Of a stretch of DNA of 47,814 nucleotides, positions 33,271 through 42,153 are shown one piece after another. Numbering within the stretch: position 1 is the stretch's first letter; every line of letters starts with the position of its first letter. Source of the DNA: Akkermansia sp. (GTDB lineage: Bacteria > Verrucomicrobiota > Verrucomicrobiia > Verrucomicrobiales > Akkermansiaceae). Location of the stretch: positions 1 through 47,814 of the forward strand of contig JAFQGF010000055.1 in NCBI GenBank assembly GCA_017415555.1. Reading direction: 5' to 3'. Both the position numbers and the translations under genes were made by a program. The notes beneath the pieces are model-generated. The model did not search any database. It saw only the letters and a list, made by a program, of their open reading frames with translations, and was not told where the DNA came from.

Positions 33271-34599
33271 ATGAAAACGCGCCTTATTTATACAGCCCTG
33301 GCTGCCACAATGGCAGCAACTCTGCCTTCCTGCGATGAGAAGCTGCCGGACTTCTTCTCAGGCAAGCCGGCAGACCAGCAACCATCCGCACAGGACTCAA
33401 AAACCCCGGATGTGACGGAGGCTACTGTGCCGACAACACCCACTCCGGATGACATCGCAGCAGCCGTTATGCCGCAGCTCTCGGACTACCCCTGGCTGGC
33501 ACAGGGTGCCATCACTTCCGATACGGCTACAACAGCCGAAGGCGCACTGCAACTCACCGCTACGGTAGAGCTCACCGTCAGCGAAAACCTTTATCAGAAA
33601 GAAAGTGCACCGGCTGCTTTCAATGAAGAGCGCAAGGCCATGAACCAGAGCGCCAACGCCGCCATGCAGCCCAATTCTGCCTACCTGCTGCAGATTGGAG
33701 CCCCTACAGATACCATCAGCGATGCCGACCGCGTGGCACGCCCCCTGCCCGACAACCTGCAGCAGCTGGCCAACGAGCTCAAGGAACTTGCCGAGTCCTC
33801 CCTCTACACTGTAGCTACCCCCGCGGGCAGCAAGCTCACCGTCACGGCTACCATGCAGGCAGACAAGGCAGAAAACGGCTGGGTACTTTCCAACGTTGCA
33901 CTGCAGACGGTCAACCTTCCTGCCCCCGACAGCGTCATCCCGGAAAGCGCACTGCCCACAGATGCTGCCAAACTGACCCCCGAATTCGAGGAAAATCGCA
34001 AGAAGGAAATCCGCGAGAAAATCGCCACTTTCGACCAGGCTGCAGCCCCCTACATACACAACCGCGAGGAAGAAGCCCGCAAGACCTGGCTTGAATACAA
34101 GGCACGCATGGAAGAAGAAGCCCGCAAGGCATCCGAGGTTGCTACAGCTGCGGCAGCAGAGAAAGAACAGTGGATTAATCACTGCATTAACAGCATTGCC
34201 ACAGGTAAGGTTTTCTCCGGTGAATGGACACGCGACACCAAGTTCGGTGAAATTTCCATCGAAATCAGTAAGGCCGAGAAGTTCGAGAACTCGGTACAGT
34301 TTATCGGTATTGTGTACGACACAAAACTGCCCGAGGCCAAGCTGGACATCTCCGGCCGCTGCGAGTTCAGCAAAACAGATGCCGGCACCTCCAAGGTCGA
34401 CATCAACATCTACGATGGCTACTACGACCCGGATCAGCCCACAGCCGAGGTTTTCGATGCCAAGGATGGTGTGCTTCTGCTGACACTGGATGCCGATGGC
34501 AAGCTGAGCGGCAGCATGACCTGCACATCCTGGAAAGAGCAACCCGCCAAGGCTTTCAGAATCAGCCTGACCCCCGCCTCTGGCAAGAGTAAAAAATAA
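33271..34599 (+). CDS. Predicted lipoprotein, function unknown
   Basis: Secreted lipoprotein of 442 residues, not recognised. ATG 33271 begins a signal peptide with a lipobox (MKTRLIYTALAATMAATLPSC). An in-frame ATG at 33232, preceded by GGAG, would add 13 residues and cannot be excluded. After a Thr/Pro-rich linker (about 20-60) comes a largely helical region with a Glu/Ala/Lys-rich coiled-coil stretch near 265-305, then a beta-rich C-terminal domain (KVFSGEWTRD, YDGYYDPDQPT) of about 130 residues. Own promoter and terminator. No enzyme motif seen. Confidence 0.75.
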   Translation: MKTRLIYTALAATMAATLPSCDEKLPDFFSGKPADQQPSAQDSKTPDVTEATVPTTPTPDDIAAAVMPQLSDYPWLAQGAITSDTATTAEGALQLTATVELTVSENLYQKESAPAAFNEERKAMNQSANAAMQPNSAYLLQIGAPTDTISDADRVARPLPDNLQQLANELKELAESSLYTVATPAGSKLTVTATMQADKAENGWVLSNVALQTVNLPAPDSVIPESALPTDAAKLTPEFEENRKKEIREKIATFDQAAAPYIHNREEEARKTWLEYKARMEEEARKASEVATAAAAEKEQWINHCINSIATGKVFSGEWTRDTKFGEISIEISKAEKFENSVQFIGIVYDTKLPEAKLDISGRCEFSKTDAGTSKVDINIYDGYYDPDQPTAEVFDAKDGVLLLTLDADGKLSGSMTCTSWKEQPAKAFRISLTPASGKSKK

Positions 34600-34629
34600 G
34601 CTGCCGGAATCGTTGATTCTCAGCAACTA

Positions 34630-34670
34630 AAACAGGAAGCGAAGTCCATACAAGGCTTCGCTTCCTGTTT
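34630..34670 (+). terminator. Terminator after the lipoprotein gene
   Basis: Stem AAACAGGAAGCGAAG (34630-34644) with CTTCGCTTCCTGTTT (34656-34670), ending in TTTGTG. Confidence 0.8.
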
Positions 34671-34693
34671 GTGTAAAAAAGCACAAAAAGAGA

Positions 34694-34722
34694 TTGCATT
34701 CGCCCGCTGAATAAGGTAGAAT
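34694..34722 (+). promoter_or_regulatory. Promoter of parB
   Basis: TTGCAT at 34694-34699, 17-base spacer, TAGAAT at 34717-34722. ATG 34737 is 14 bases beyond, so the leader is about seven bases. Confidence 0.68.
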
Positions 34723-34736
34723 GGGCGCACACCAAT

Positions 34737-35624
34737 ATGTCACGACAAGCTTTAGGAAAAGGGCTCGGGGCCCTGATAAGAAAAAACGAGGCTCGCGCTG
34801 CCGCAAATGCTGAAGCAGAAGTAGATGAGAGCCGTGTCCTTCTCGTCAAGGTAGATGAAATTCTGCCCTCACCCTTCCAGCCGCGCCGTACCTTCAACGA
34901 AGAACAGATAGCCGAACTCGCCGCTTCCATCAAAGAACGCGGCCTCGTGCAGCCCCTGGTAGTGCGCCGGGTTGCCGGCAAGTTCGAACTCATTGCCGGT
35001 GAACGACGTCTGCGTGCCATGCGCAGCCTGGCGATGCCGGAAGCAAAAGTCGTTGTAATGGAAGCCACCGATCGCGAAGTGGCCGAACTTGCACTCATCG
35101 AAAACCTGCAGCGCGAGGATCTCACGCCGCTGGAAGAGGCCGAGCAGTACCGCCTGCTGCAGACTCGCTTCGGCATGAAGCAGGAGGTCATAGCCCAGCA
35201 CGTAGGCAAATCCCGAGCGGTTGTGGCTAACATGGTGCGCCTGCTGGAGCTAGCCCCCGCCTGCCGCGATATGCTGGAAAATGGAGCTCTCTCCGTAGGA
35301 CACGCCAAAGTACTCCTTCAGCTCAAGGATGAGACGCTGCAGGTGAATGCCGCCACTCGCGTTGTAAAGCAAGGACTTACCGTCCGACAGACAGAACAGC
35401 TTGTTAAGGACATTCTTAATCCGGATCCGGCTCGTCCTGCCATCGTCGGCAAGACGCTTCCTGCCGCCTACGAATCCGTCTGCCAGCAGCTTTCCCAGGA
35501 CTTCGGTACCCGGGTCAACATCGCCATGAAGGGCAAGAGCAACGGCGTCATCGAAATCTCCTATGTGGGGCGCGATGAGCTGGTACGAATCCTGCAACTC
35601 TTCGGCGTGAACGCCCAGCTCTGA
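34737..35624 (+). CDS. parB: ParB/Spo0J family chromosome partition protein
   Basis: DNA-binding CTPase-type protein of 295 residues that loads on parS sites near the origin and helps segregate chromosomes. The N-terminal SRQALGKGLGALI is the ParA-interacting motif, followed by GERRLRAMRS and the ENLQREDLTPLEEAEQY box typical of ParB. A helix-turn-helix centre (KQEVIAQHVGKSRAVVANMVRLLEL) and a dimerisation C-terminus complete it. It lies 11.7 kb from dnaA. No parA or gidB/mnmG gene is adjacent in this window, so it is an orphan here. Confidence 0.95.
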   Translation: MSRQALGKGLGALIRKNEARAAANAEAEVDESRVLLVKVDEILPSPFQPRRTFNEEQIAELAASIKERGLVQPLVVRRVAGKFELIAGERRLRAMRSLAMPEAKVVVMEATDREVAELALIENLQREDLTPLEEAEQYRLLQTRFGMKQEVIAQHVGKSRAVVANMVRLLELAPACRDMLENGALSVGHAKVLLQLKDETLQVNAATRVVKQGLTVRQTEQLVKDILNPDPARPAIVGKTLPAAYESVCQQLSQDFGTRVNIAMKGKSNGVIEISYVGRDELVRILQLFGVNAQL

Positions 35625-35647
35625 TTTCCCCCACCTGTCCGGTTTTC

Positions 35648-36571
35648 ATGAGAGCCACCCTGCCCCTGTTGATTGCAGTGCCGCTGCTTCTGTGCAGTGG
35701 TTGCGAGGAATCCACCCCGCAGGTGCCGCCCCCGGCCATACAGCTTGCGGCCACGCCGTATTATAATGGGGCCAATGCCTATGCTCATTGCAATTATCTG
35801 TGCAGCCTCGGGCCTCGCCCAAGTGCCTCCCCCGCTTACGGCCAACAGCTGGCTTACCTCAGCAAGCACCTGCAGGCTGCGGGCTGGCAGGTGAAGGAAG
35901 AACCCTTCTCCCTTTCCAACGGGATGAAAATGGTCAATCTTCACGCAACATTCGGGAATGCGCAAGACACACGCCGCATACTCATCAGCTGCCATATCGA
36001 CACCAAAATCGGCATCAGCGAGAATTTTGTTGGGGCCGATGACGGCGCCTCTGCTGCCGCCGCTATGCTGGAACTGGCTCGCATTCTGGCAGCCACACCA
36101 CAAAAGGCCGCAGCCGTGGAGCTTGTATTCTTCGATGGCGAGGAAGCTTTCGCCCGCAACATGACCGAACAGGATGGCCTCTACGGCTCCCGGTACGATG
36201 TGATGCGCCGTGGAGAAAACGGCTTACCTTGCTACCAGATTAACCTCGACATGGTAGGCGGACGCAACAAGACGATTGCCATTCCCCTGGCAGACACCAG
36301 CGATGAGATGCTGGCCGTGTACGAAGAGGTTATTGCGGATTTGAAGCTTTCCCCCAGACGCTGGACCGGTCACCCCGGCGGCTACCTGGATGACCACCTT
36401 CCATTTGAGCGCGCCGGAGTACAGACGCTCAACCTCATTGCTCAATTCACCGGCAGCAGCTGGTGGCACACCGAGCGCGACAACATGGAACGTATCTGCC
36501 CTCAATCCCTCCGCGAAACCGGTGACGTTGTCCTGGCCCTGCTCGACAGGCTCCTCGACAAGGCGGAATAA
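35648..36571 (+). CDS. M28 family zinc peptidase / glutaminyl-peptide cyclotransferase-like lipoprotein
   Basis: Secreted lipoprotein of 307 residues with lipobox LLLCSGC and a mature M28 fold. Metal and catalytic residues are visible: CHIDTK, GADDGAS, FDGEEAF, INLDMVGG, and WWHTERDN near the end. The last pattern and overall size match animal-type and bacterial glutaminyl cyclases, which make N-terminal pyroglutamate, better than aminopeptidases. The activity is therefore inferred as cyclase-like, with aminopeptidase as the alternative. It starts 23 bases after parB. Likely in the periplasm or outer membrane. Confidence 0.85.
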   Translation: MRATLPLLIAVPLLLCSGCEESTPQVPPPAIQLAATPYYNGANAYAHCNYLCSLGPRPSASPAYGQQLAYLSKHLQAAGWQVKEEPFSLSNGMKMVNLHATFGNAQDTRRILISCHIDTKIGISENFVGADDGASAAAAMLELARILAATPQKAAAVELVFFDGEEAFARNMTEQDGLYGSRYDVMRRGENGLPCYQINLDMVGGRNKTIAIPLADTSDEMLAVYEEVIADLKLSPRRWTGHPGGYLDDHLPFERAGVQTLNLIAQFTGSSWWHTERDNMERICPQSLRETGDVVLALLDRLLDKAE

Positions 36572-36663
36572 TGAATCTCCGGGTACTGTACTATCCGGCA
36601 TCCGCTTCAGGATTTGCTCTCAAACAGCAAGTGCTCAGAAAAGCTGCGCCACGCATCCGGCAC

Positions 36664-36951
36664 TTACCCCTGCATCCGGCTCAGCTTCTCCAGCAGAGGT
36701 TCCACATCATACTTATCCGCCCAGGCTTTCAGCTCTTTACCGGAATAGGAAGAAAGTCCGTCTGCTGTGAGCTGTCGAGCCAGAACGCCCGAGGGTATCA
36801 GCAGGCAGAGGAAATCCTCATCCGCCTCATAGCCCACCTTTACCTTTCCCTCGCGGGTCATGATAACACCATCACAGGGGCTCATGGAGTTAAGCTCAAT
36901 GATGGCAGCCGTCAGGGCCTCGCGATCTATCTCTCTACTGCATTCACTCAT
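36664..36951 (-). CDS. Small unknown protein downstream of the UvrA paralog
   Basis: Cytosolic acidic protein of 95 residues, not recognised. ATG 36951 (MSECSREIDRE) lies 7 bases past the uvrA-like stop. It has two likely helices at each end with a strand pair between (GVIMTREGKVKVGYE, EDFLCLLIPSG). Its spacing to the UvrA-like gene suggests cotranscription. A frame on the other strand over the same bases is less plausible because its product is basic and lacks any domain-like pattern. Convergent with the M28 gene. Confidence 0.6.
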   Translation of the reverse strand: MSECSREIDREALTAAIIELNSMSPCDGVIMTREGKVKVGYEADEDFLCLLIPSGVLARQLTADGLSSYSGKELKAWADKYDVEPLLEKLSRMQG

Positions 36952-36958
36952 AAAATCA

Positions 36959-39409
36959 TTATAGCGCGTTGTCGGGCAGATGGCAAGAAGGAATACCACT
37001 ATATACGATAGAGCCTCCCTCATCGCCGGAGCCGGGGCCAAGTTCGATGAGGTAATCGGCCCGGAAAAGAACGCCCTGATGATGCTCAATACATAGCACT
37101 GTGTGGCCGGCTGCACGAAGACGGTAAAGAGCACGAAGGAGCATGTCCACCTCTCGGAAATGCAGTCCCGTTGTTGGTTCGTCCAGTATGAAAAGCAGTT
37201 TTTCCTGTTCTTTGCGCCCGCGTTTAGGAGCAGCTTTAGCCAGATAGGTGGCAATCTTCACGCGCTGTGCCTCTCCACCGGAGAGCGTCGTAACGGAGCG
37301 ATCCAGCGGAAGGTAGCCCAGACCAATGTCATGCAGAGCCTGCAGAATGCCCACGGCTGCCGGAATGGGAGCAAAAAAATCCAAAGCTTCATCCACTGTA
37401 AGGGCAAGGGCCTGGGCAATGGATTTCCCCCTCCATGTCACCTCCAGGGTTTCCCGGTTATAGCGGGTACCGTTACAGGCATCGCAGGGCGTGTAGAGGT
37501 CTGCCAGGAAGTTCATGTCCACCTGCAGCAACCCGGTACCGCAGCAGCGCTCACAACGACCGCCGCGCGAGGTGAGAGAAAAACGCGCCGCATTATATCC
37601 ACGCTGCCGGGAAAGCGGAAGAGCAGCATAGAGCAGACGCAGCACATCCAGCAGGCCGGTAGCAGTAGCCGGTGTAGAGCGAGGCGTACTCCCTAGAGGA
37701 CTTTGATTGAGCAGCACAGCTCGCCAGTTTTCCGCCCCTGCCACATTCCCCGCCTTCATGGCCGGCAGCAGACACTCATGCACCAATGTGCTCTTACCGG
37801 AACCGCCCGGCCCGCTCAGGCAGGTGAAGGCGCCCAGCGGGAGCCGCAGGGTCACGTCCTTCAGATTACGGGCGTTGGCATGCTTCAATTCCGCCCACTT
37901 GCAGACAGACAGGTCTACAGGCTCTGCCTCAGCAAAACACTTTCGCCCCGAAAGCCAAGCTGCGGTGGGAGAATCCACCCTTGTCAGAAACTCCTCATAA
38001 TGCCCTTCGGCCACCACTGTTCCGCCATCCGGGCCGCTTCCCGGCCCCATCTCCACCAGCCAATCGGCTTCGGCCAGCAGCTGAGGGTCATGCTCCACAA
38101 CAAGGATGGTATTACCCTTGTCACGCAGACGTTTGAGCGCCGTGATAAGGCGGGCGGTCTCCGATGGATGAAGGCCTATGGTCGGCTCATCCAATATGTA
38201 CAACACGCCGGAAAGTCCACCTCCAATCTGTCCGGCAAGCCGCGCACGCTGCATCTCACCACCGGAAAGAGTGGACGCAGACCGGGAAAGAGAGAGATAA
38301 CCAAGCCCCAGCTCTATCAGGCAATCCAGGCGGCGGTTAAGCTCCTGAAGCGCCGTGCTGAGAGCTTGCTGAAACGGTGCCGGTATGCTGAGCTGCTGCA
38401 AAAGATGGCGATTCTTCTGCACTGAGAGACGGCAGAATGCGCCGAGATTCAGTTCCTGCACACCGAATGAAAGAGTTACCGCCAGAGCCGTGGGATTCAG
38501 GCGCATGCCTTTGCAGGCCGGACACATCTGCCACGAATCATTCTTCCCCGCCTGCACGCCCGTACCTTCACACTCAGGACAGGCACCATGAGATGAATAA
38601 TGGGAAAAAAGCCTCGGTGAAAGCTCCGGCAGTGTAAACCCTGTTTCCGCATTGCGATAGCGGGTGTGGAAGCAATGAAGCTGCGGCTCTTCCTCCTTGG
38701 GCTGCAGGAGCGCACGCAGTTCATCGGGCCAGAGCCGCAGTGCCGCCTGCACAGAGTCTGCCACGCGGGATTCGCTGCCGCTGCGCAGAACAATGCGGTC
38801 CACCACCAGCTCACAGCATGCATTCTCTGCAGGCGGATGCTGCTCCAGTTCTTCCAGCTCGCAGATAGTTCCATCCACACGCACACGCAGATAGCCGGCC
38901 TTGCGAAGCTGCAGAATGCTACTCTCCGGTTCCTGAGTAAATGCGAGAGGCAGTGGTGCCAGCAGAGTCATACGCGTCCCCTCCGGGTATGCACAGAGAG
39001 CACACACAATTTCCTCCGGGCTCAGGCGGGTAAGGCGGACACCGGTTACGGGGTCATGGGGTACACCGATAGCCGCATAAATAATTCGCAGGTAATCCAG
39101 GATTTCCGTAATGGAACCCAACACGGCACGGCTGTGTGCAGCGGGCATGTGCTGCTCCAGACACAGAGCCGGCGGCAGGCCATCTATAGCATCCACCCGT
39201 GGCTTTTCCGGGCGAGCCAGCAAGCGGCGTGCTCCCGCTGACAGACAATCCAGAAAACGCCGCCTCGACTCCGCAAAAAGTGTATCATAGGCCAGCGTAC
39301 TCTTGCCGGAGCCACTGGGCCCCATCAGGGCAATAATCTTGCCGGAGGGCAACACCAGGTCAACATGTTGCAGCGTGTTCTGAGAAGCTCCTGTGATACG
39401 TATATCCAT
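36959..39409 (-). CDS. Short-form UvrA paralog (UvrA2-like ATPase)
   Basis: ABC-type ATPase of 816 residues related to the nucleotide excision repair protein UvrA (about 940). ATG 39409 is chosen over an upstream in-frame start that lacks homologous sequence. Two complete nucleotide sites are seen: GPSGSGKST at 30-38 and later GPGGSGKST, with signature motifs LSGGEMQR and LSGGEAQR. Two zinc-module Cys sets are present (CPEC/CPAC and CERC/CDAC). The first zinc site is lost (HDPVTG in place of HCPNCG), and the roughly 120-residue DNA-binding insertion between CPEC and CPAC is missing, as in UvrA2/drug-resistance proteins. Last but one gene of a minus-strand unit led by bactofilins. Confidence 0.88.
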   Translation of the reverse strand: MDIRITGASQNTLQHVDLVLPSGKIIALMGPSGSGKSTLAYDTLFAESRRRFLDCLSAGARRLLARPEKPRVDAIDGLPPALCLEQHMPAAHSRAVLGSITEILDYLRIIYAAIGVPHDPVTGVRLTRLSPEEIVCALCAYPEGTRMTLLAPLPLAFTQEPESSILQLRKAGYLRVRVDGTICELEELEQHPPAENACCELVVDRIVLRSGSESRVADSVQAALRLWPDELRALLQPKEEEPQLHCFHTRYRNAETGFTLPELSPRLFSHYSSHGACPECEGTGVQAGKNDSWQMCPACKGMRLNPTALAVTLSFGVQELNLGAFCRLSVQKNRHLLQQLSIPAPFQQALSTALQELNRRLDCLIELGLGYLSLSRSASTLSGGEMQRARLAGQIGGGLSGVLYILDEPTIGLHPSETARLITALKRLRDKGNTILVVEHDPQLLAEADWLVEMGPGSGPDGGTVVAEGHYEEFLTRVDSPTAAWLSGRKCFAEAEPVDLSVCKWAELKHANARNLKDVTLRLPLGAFTCLSGPGGSGKSTLVHECLLPAMKAGNVAGAENWRAVLLNQSPLGSTPRSTPATATGLLDVLRLLYAALPLSRQRGYNAARFSLTSRGGRCERCCGTGLLQVDMNFLADLYTPCDACNGTRYNRETLEVTWRGKSIAQALALTVDEALDFFAPIPAAVGILQALHDIGLGYLPLDRSVTTLSGGEAQRVKIATYLAKAAPKRGRKEQEKLLFILDEPTTGLHFREVDMLLRALYRLRAAGHTVLCIEHHQGVLFRADYLIELGPGSGDEGGSIVYSGIPSCHLPDNAL

Positions 39410-39416
39410 TGCAAAA

Positions 39417-40070
39417 TCAAACACTTGCAGACCGACTCCACTCGCCGCGGTGTTTTGCTCCCGCAGCCTGCTCCAGCGTGGGGGCAAAGCAATTGCCATG
39501 CAGCTCCGCACCGCGGTGCAGCACCACTCGGGTACGCGCCACGATTCGGCCCGTTACCTTGCCATATACCTCCAGTACATTCACCGTAGCGCCCTGGGTC
39601 AATATCAGTTCTTTCCCACGCTCCACCACAAGCGTGTCGGCCTGCACAGAACCCTCGATACGATTACTGCAAGCGACTCGCAGTGTACCTTCGCATCGAA
39701 AACTACCGGAGCCGCGCCCCTCCAGATAACAATGACGACATACAACAGAAAGCTGAGAAAGTTGTGCATCTGCCTGCACTGTAACATCTCCCAGCGTGCG
39801 AACAGTAAGCCTCTGAGCCCCATGCCGCAGCACAACATCCGTCATACGCAGATGTGCGTGGCAATGAGTACAGCGGGAAGAAAGAGCCGCACGGGGCACC
39901 AGAGTGTGGCGGCCACATTCATAACAGATAACGTCGCGCTCCGGTACAGTGGGACGTTCTGCCAGCTTTCCGGAAAACGAGGTGAGCGCAACACGTCTGT
40001 TGCGCTCACCTTCCGATAACAGCCCGGAGCATACAGGCACAACAAGCGGTTCTGTCCTGTACTCCGACAT
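39417..40070 (-). CDS. Zinc-ribbon bactofilin-like protein
   Basis: Protein of 217 residues. An N-terminal region contains a zinc ribbon (CYEC near residue 49 and CTHC near 67), and the remainder repeats short beta strands (LTVRTLGDVTVQADAQL, LRVACSNRIEGSVQADTLVVERG, VNVLEVYGKVTGRIVARTRV) like the beta-helix of bactofilins, which polymerise without nucleotide and act as a scaffold. A canonical bactofilin gene lies directly upstream, 24 bases away. The short-form UvrA gene starts 7 bases downstream. An atypical member with possible metal or nucleic-acid binding. Confidence 0.65.
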   Translation of the reverse strand: MSEYRTEPLVVPVCSGLLSEGERNRRVALTSFSGKLAERPTVPERDVICYECGRHTLVPRAALSSRCTHCHAHLRMTDVVLRHGAQRLTVRTLGDVTVQADAQLSQLSVVCRHCYLEGRGSGSFRCEGTLRVACSNRIEGSVQADTLVVERGKELILTQGATVNVLEVYGKVTGRIVARTRVVLHRGAELHGNCFAPTLEQAAGAKHRGEWSRSASV

Positions 40071-40094
40071 GGCTGTCTACATATACCGCCAGGA

Positions 40095-40721
40095 TTAACC
40101 CAGCAGATTATTGTTGACGGGAGTCTTGGCTGTCTTGGGCTTCTTGGCAGCAGCAGGAGAAGGAATATTGGCAGCAGATGCCACACCCACCATGCAGTGC
40201 CCGATGAACACCGCACCCTCCTGAATGGAAATCTTGGATGCCGTCACATCACCCACAAGCTCCGCTGTAGAGGTAAGCTCCACACGGTCCGTCACCACCA
40301 CATCACCATTCACACGGCCCTGGATGATGGCGCTCTTGGTTCGCACGGCAACCTTATTCTGGGCTCCGGCCTGGATGACGGCATTGGCACCTACAGTCAG
40401 CTCGCCCTCGGACGTGATTTCGCCCTCTACCGTACCATCAACAAGCAGATCATCGGTAAAACGCAGCACACCCACCACGGCGACATCGGAATTAAGAACG
40501 TTGCGAGAGCTGGCCATGGCAACAGGAGCACCGGTGTTCAGCCCGAAAGGAGCCTGCACATCTTCCTCGCGCGCAGCACCGAAAATACCACCCTGAATCT
40601 CCGGAGCTACTTCCGGGGTATCGTTGATTTTCCACTCCGGAGGAACATCTGTATCATAAGAGCTGGCTGGTACGGTAGCAGGACCGGTCTTCTTGCGGTT
40701 ATTAGGCATCATGAAGGACAT
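40095..40721 (-). CDS. Bactofilin (polymer-forming cytoskeletal protein)
   Basis: Protein of 208 residues with a Pro-rich disordered N-terminus (about 1-85), a central bactofilin core (VVGVLRFTDDLLVDGTVEG, VRTKSAIIQGRVNGDVVVTD, VELTSTAELVGDVTASKI) of right-handed beta-helix type, and a Lys/Pro-rich tail. Bactofilins form filaments at the membrane and affect cell shape, for example by recruiting wall enzymes. First gene of the minus-strand unit that includes the zinc-ribbon relative and the UvrA paralog. Start at 40721, with Met codons four and five residues later as alternatives. Confidence 0.88.
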   Translation of the reverse strand: MSFMMPNNRKKTGPATVPASSYDTDVPPEWKINDTPEVAPEIQGGIFGAAREEDVQAPFGLNTGAPVAMASSRNVLNSDVAVVGVLRFTDDLLVDGTVEGEITSEGELTVGANAVIQAGAQNKVAVRTKSAIIQGRVNGDVVVTDRVELTSTAELVGDVTASKISIQEGAVFIGHCMVGVASAANIPSPAAAKKPKTAKTPVNNNLLG

Positions 40722-40860
40722 AAGATTTTAGAAGTAAAAGGTTTATATTTATCAGACGTAAAGATTGACTGGACGCGCTGCTATGTTACCCTGAGCAAGC
40801 GGATTTGTCCATCCGAATTTACGTCAGACAAGCATTTTTTTTGACGGTGGAGAAAAGAGC

Positions 40861-40889
40861 TTGCATTCCGATTCATTTTAAGGTAGACT
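40861..40889 (+). promoter_or_regulatory. Promoter of fucO
   Basis: TTGCAT at 40861-40866, 17-base spacer, TAGACT at 40884-40889. ATG 40896 is 6 bases beyond the -10 box, so transcription should begin at the start codon itself. Confidence 0.68.
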
Positions 40890-40895
40890 GCTCAC

Positions 40896-42056
40896 ATGTC
40901 CGCAAAACGCTTTATTCTGAACGAGACAAGTTATCACGGCCATGGTGCCATCCAGGAAATTGTGACCGAGGTAAAGAATCGAAATTTTGCCAAAGCTCTG
41001 GTAGTGACAGATGCCGATCTGGTGCGCTTCGGCGTTGTAACCAAGGTAACTGATTTGTTGGATGCAGCCGGTTGCGCCTACGAGATTTACGACAAAGTGA
41101 AGGCCAACCCCAGCGTTGCCGTTGTAGAGGCCGGCGTAGAGGCATTCAAGGCTGCCGGGGCTGACTACATGATTGCCATTGGTGGCGGTTCTCCGCAGGA
41201 CACGGCCAAAGCTATCGGCATCATCATCAACAACCCCGAGTTTGCCGACGTCGTATCCCTAGAAGGCCTGGCTCCCACCAAGAACAAGTGCGTTCCCGTT
41301 ATTGCTGTGGCCACCACCGCAGGAACTGCCGCAGAGACAACCATCAACTATGTGATAACCGATGAGGCCAACCGCCGCAAATTCGTCTGCGTGGATCCGC
41401 ACGACATCCCCGTTGTCGCTGTAGTTGACCCCGACATGATGTCCTCCATGCCCGCCGGCCTTACAGCCGCCACTGGTATGGACGCTCTTACCCATGCCAT
41501 CGAAGGATACACCACTCTGGCTGCATGGGAGCTTGCCGACACGCTCAACATCAAGGCGGTGGAGCTCATCGCCAAGAACCTGCGTAAGGCTGTGGTGAAC
41601 GACCCGGACGGCCGCGAAGGCATGGCTCTGGGACAGTACATGACCGGCATGGCCTTCTCCAATGTGGGGCTTGGCGTGGTACACGGTATGGCTCACCCCC
41701 TGAGTGCCTTCTACAATACGCCTCATGGTGTGGCCAACGCCGTACTACTGCCCTATGTGATGGAGTACAATGCACCCTACACCGGCGAGAAGTTCCGCGA
41801 AATTGCCCGTGCCATGGGAGTACAGGGCGTAGACACCATGAGCCAGGAAGAGTATCGCAAGGCAGCCATCGATGCCGTTAAGCAGCTCTCTGTTGATGTT
41901 AAGATTCCGCAGACACTGGCAGAAATCGGCGTGAAGGAAGAAGACCTGGAGGCTCTGACAGACGCAGCCATGGCCGACGTCTGCACCGGCGGCAATCCCC
42001 GTCCCTGCACGCGCGAGGAAGTGTTGCAGGTATACAAGACTGCCTTCGGCAAATAA
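40896..42056 (+). CDS. fucO: Lactaldehyde reductase, iron-containing alcohol dehydrogenase
   Basis: Enzyme of 386 residues that reduces L-lactaldehyde to 1,2-propanediol with NADH, the last step of anaerobic fucose and rhamnose breakdown. Similarity to E. coli FucO is high along the whole length (AIGGGSPQDT, TTAGTAAE, RRKFVCVDPHDIP). The metal ligands D196, H200, H263 and H277 fall at the same numbers as in E. coli FucO. No other fucose genes are in the window. Single-gene transcript with a leaderless-type promoter and a strong terminator. Confidence 0.95.
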   Translation: MSAKRFILNETSYHGHGAIQEIVTEVKNRNFAKALVVTDADLVRFGVVTKVTDLLDAAGCAYEIYDKVKANPSVAVVEAGVEAFKAAGADYMIAIGGGSPQDTAKAIGIIINNPEFADVVSLEGLAPTKNKCVPVIAVATTAGTAAETTINYVITDEANRRKFVCVDPHDIPVVAVVDPDMMSSMPAGLTAATGMDALTHAIEGYTTLAAWELADTLNIKAVELIAKNLRKAVVNDPDGREGMALGQYMTGMAFSNVGLGVVHGMAHPLSAFYNTPHGVANAVLLPYVMEYNAPYTGEKFREIARAMGVQGVDTMSQEEYRKAAIDAVKQLSVDVKIPQTLAEIGVKEEDLEALTDAAMADVCTGGNPRPCTREEVLQVYKTAFGK

Positions 42057-42085
42057 AAAGCCATACTGAACTCAATCTGTTAAAA

Positions 42086-42125
42086 AGCCGCCGTGCACCC
42101 TCGGGTTGCACGGCGGCTTATTCTG
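42086..42125. terminator. Bidirectional terminator between fucO and the His-rich gene
   Basis: Stem AGCCGCCGTGCACCC (42086-42100) with GGGTTGCACGGCGGCT (42103-42118), one bulge. T-rich flank on the plus side (TTATTCTG) and AAAAA before the left arm gives T-run on the minus side, so it serves both convergent genes. Confidence 0.85.
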
Positions 42126-42153
42126 TATCAGGCTCAGATACTGTGTCCATATC

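Noticed and set aside
36571..37011. Plus-strand frame of 146 codons overlapping the stop of the M28 gene
   Set aside because: The TAATG overlap is tempting, but it lies antisense to the small minus-strand gene and the UvrA tail, and its product is basic and featureless.
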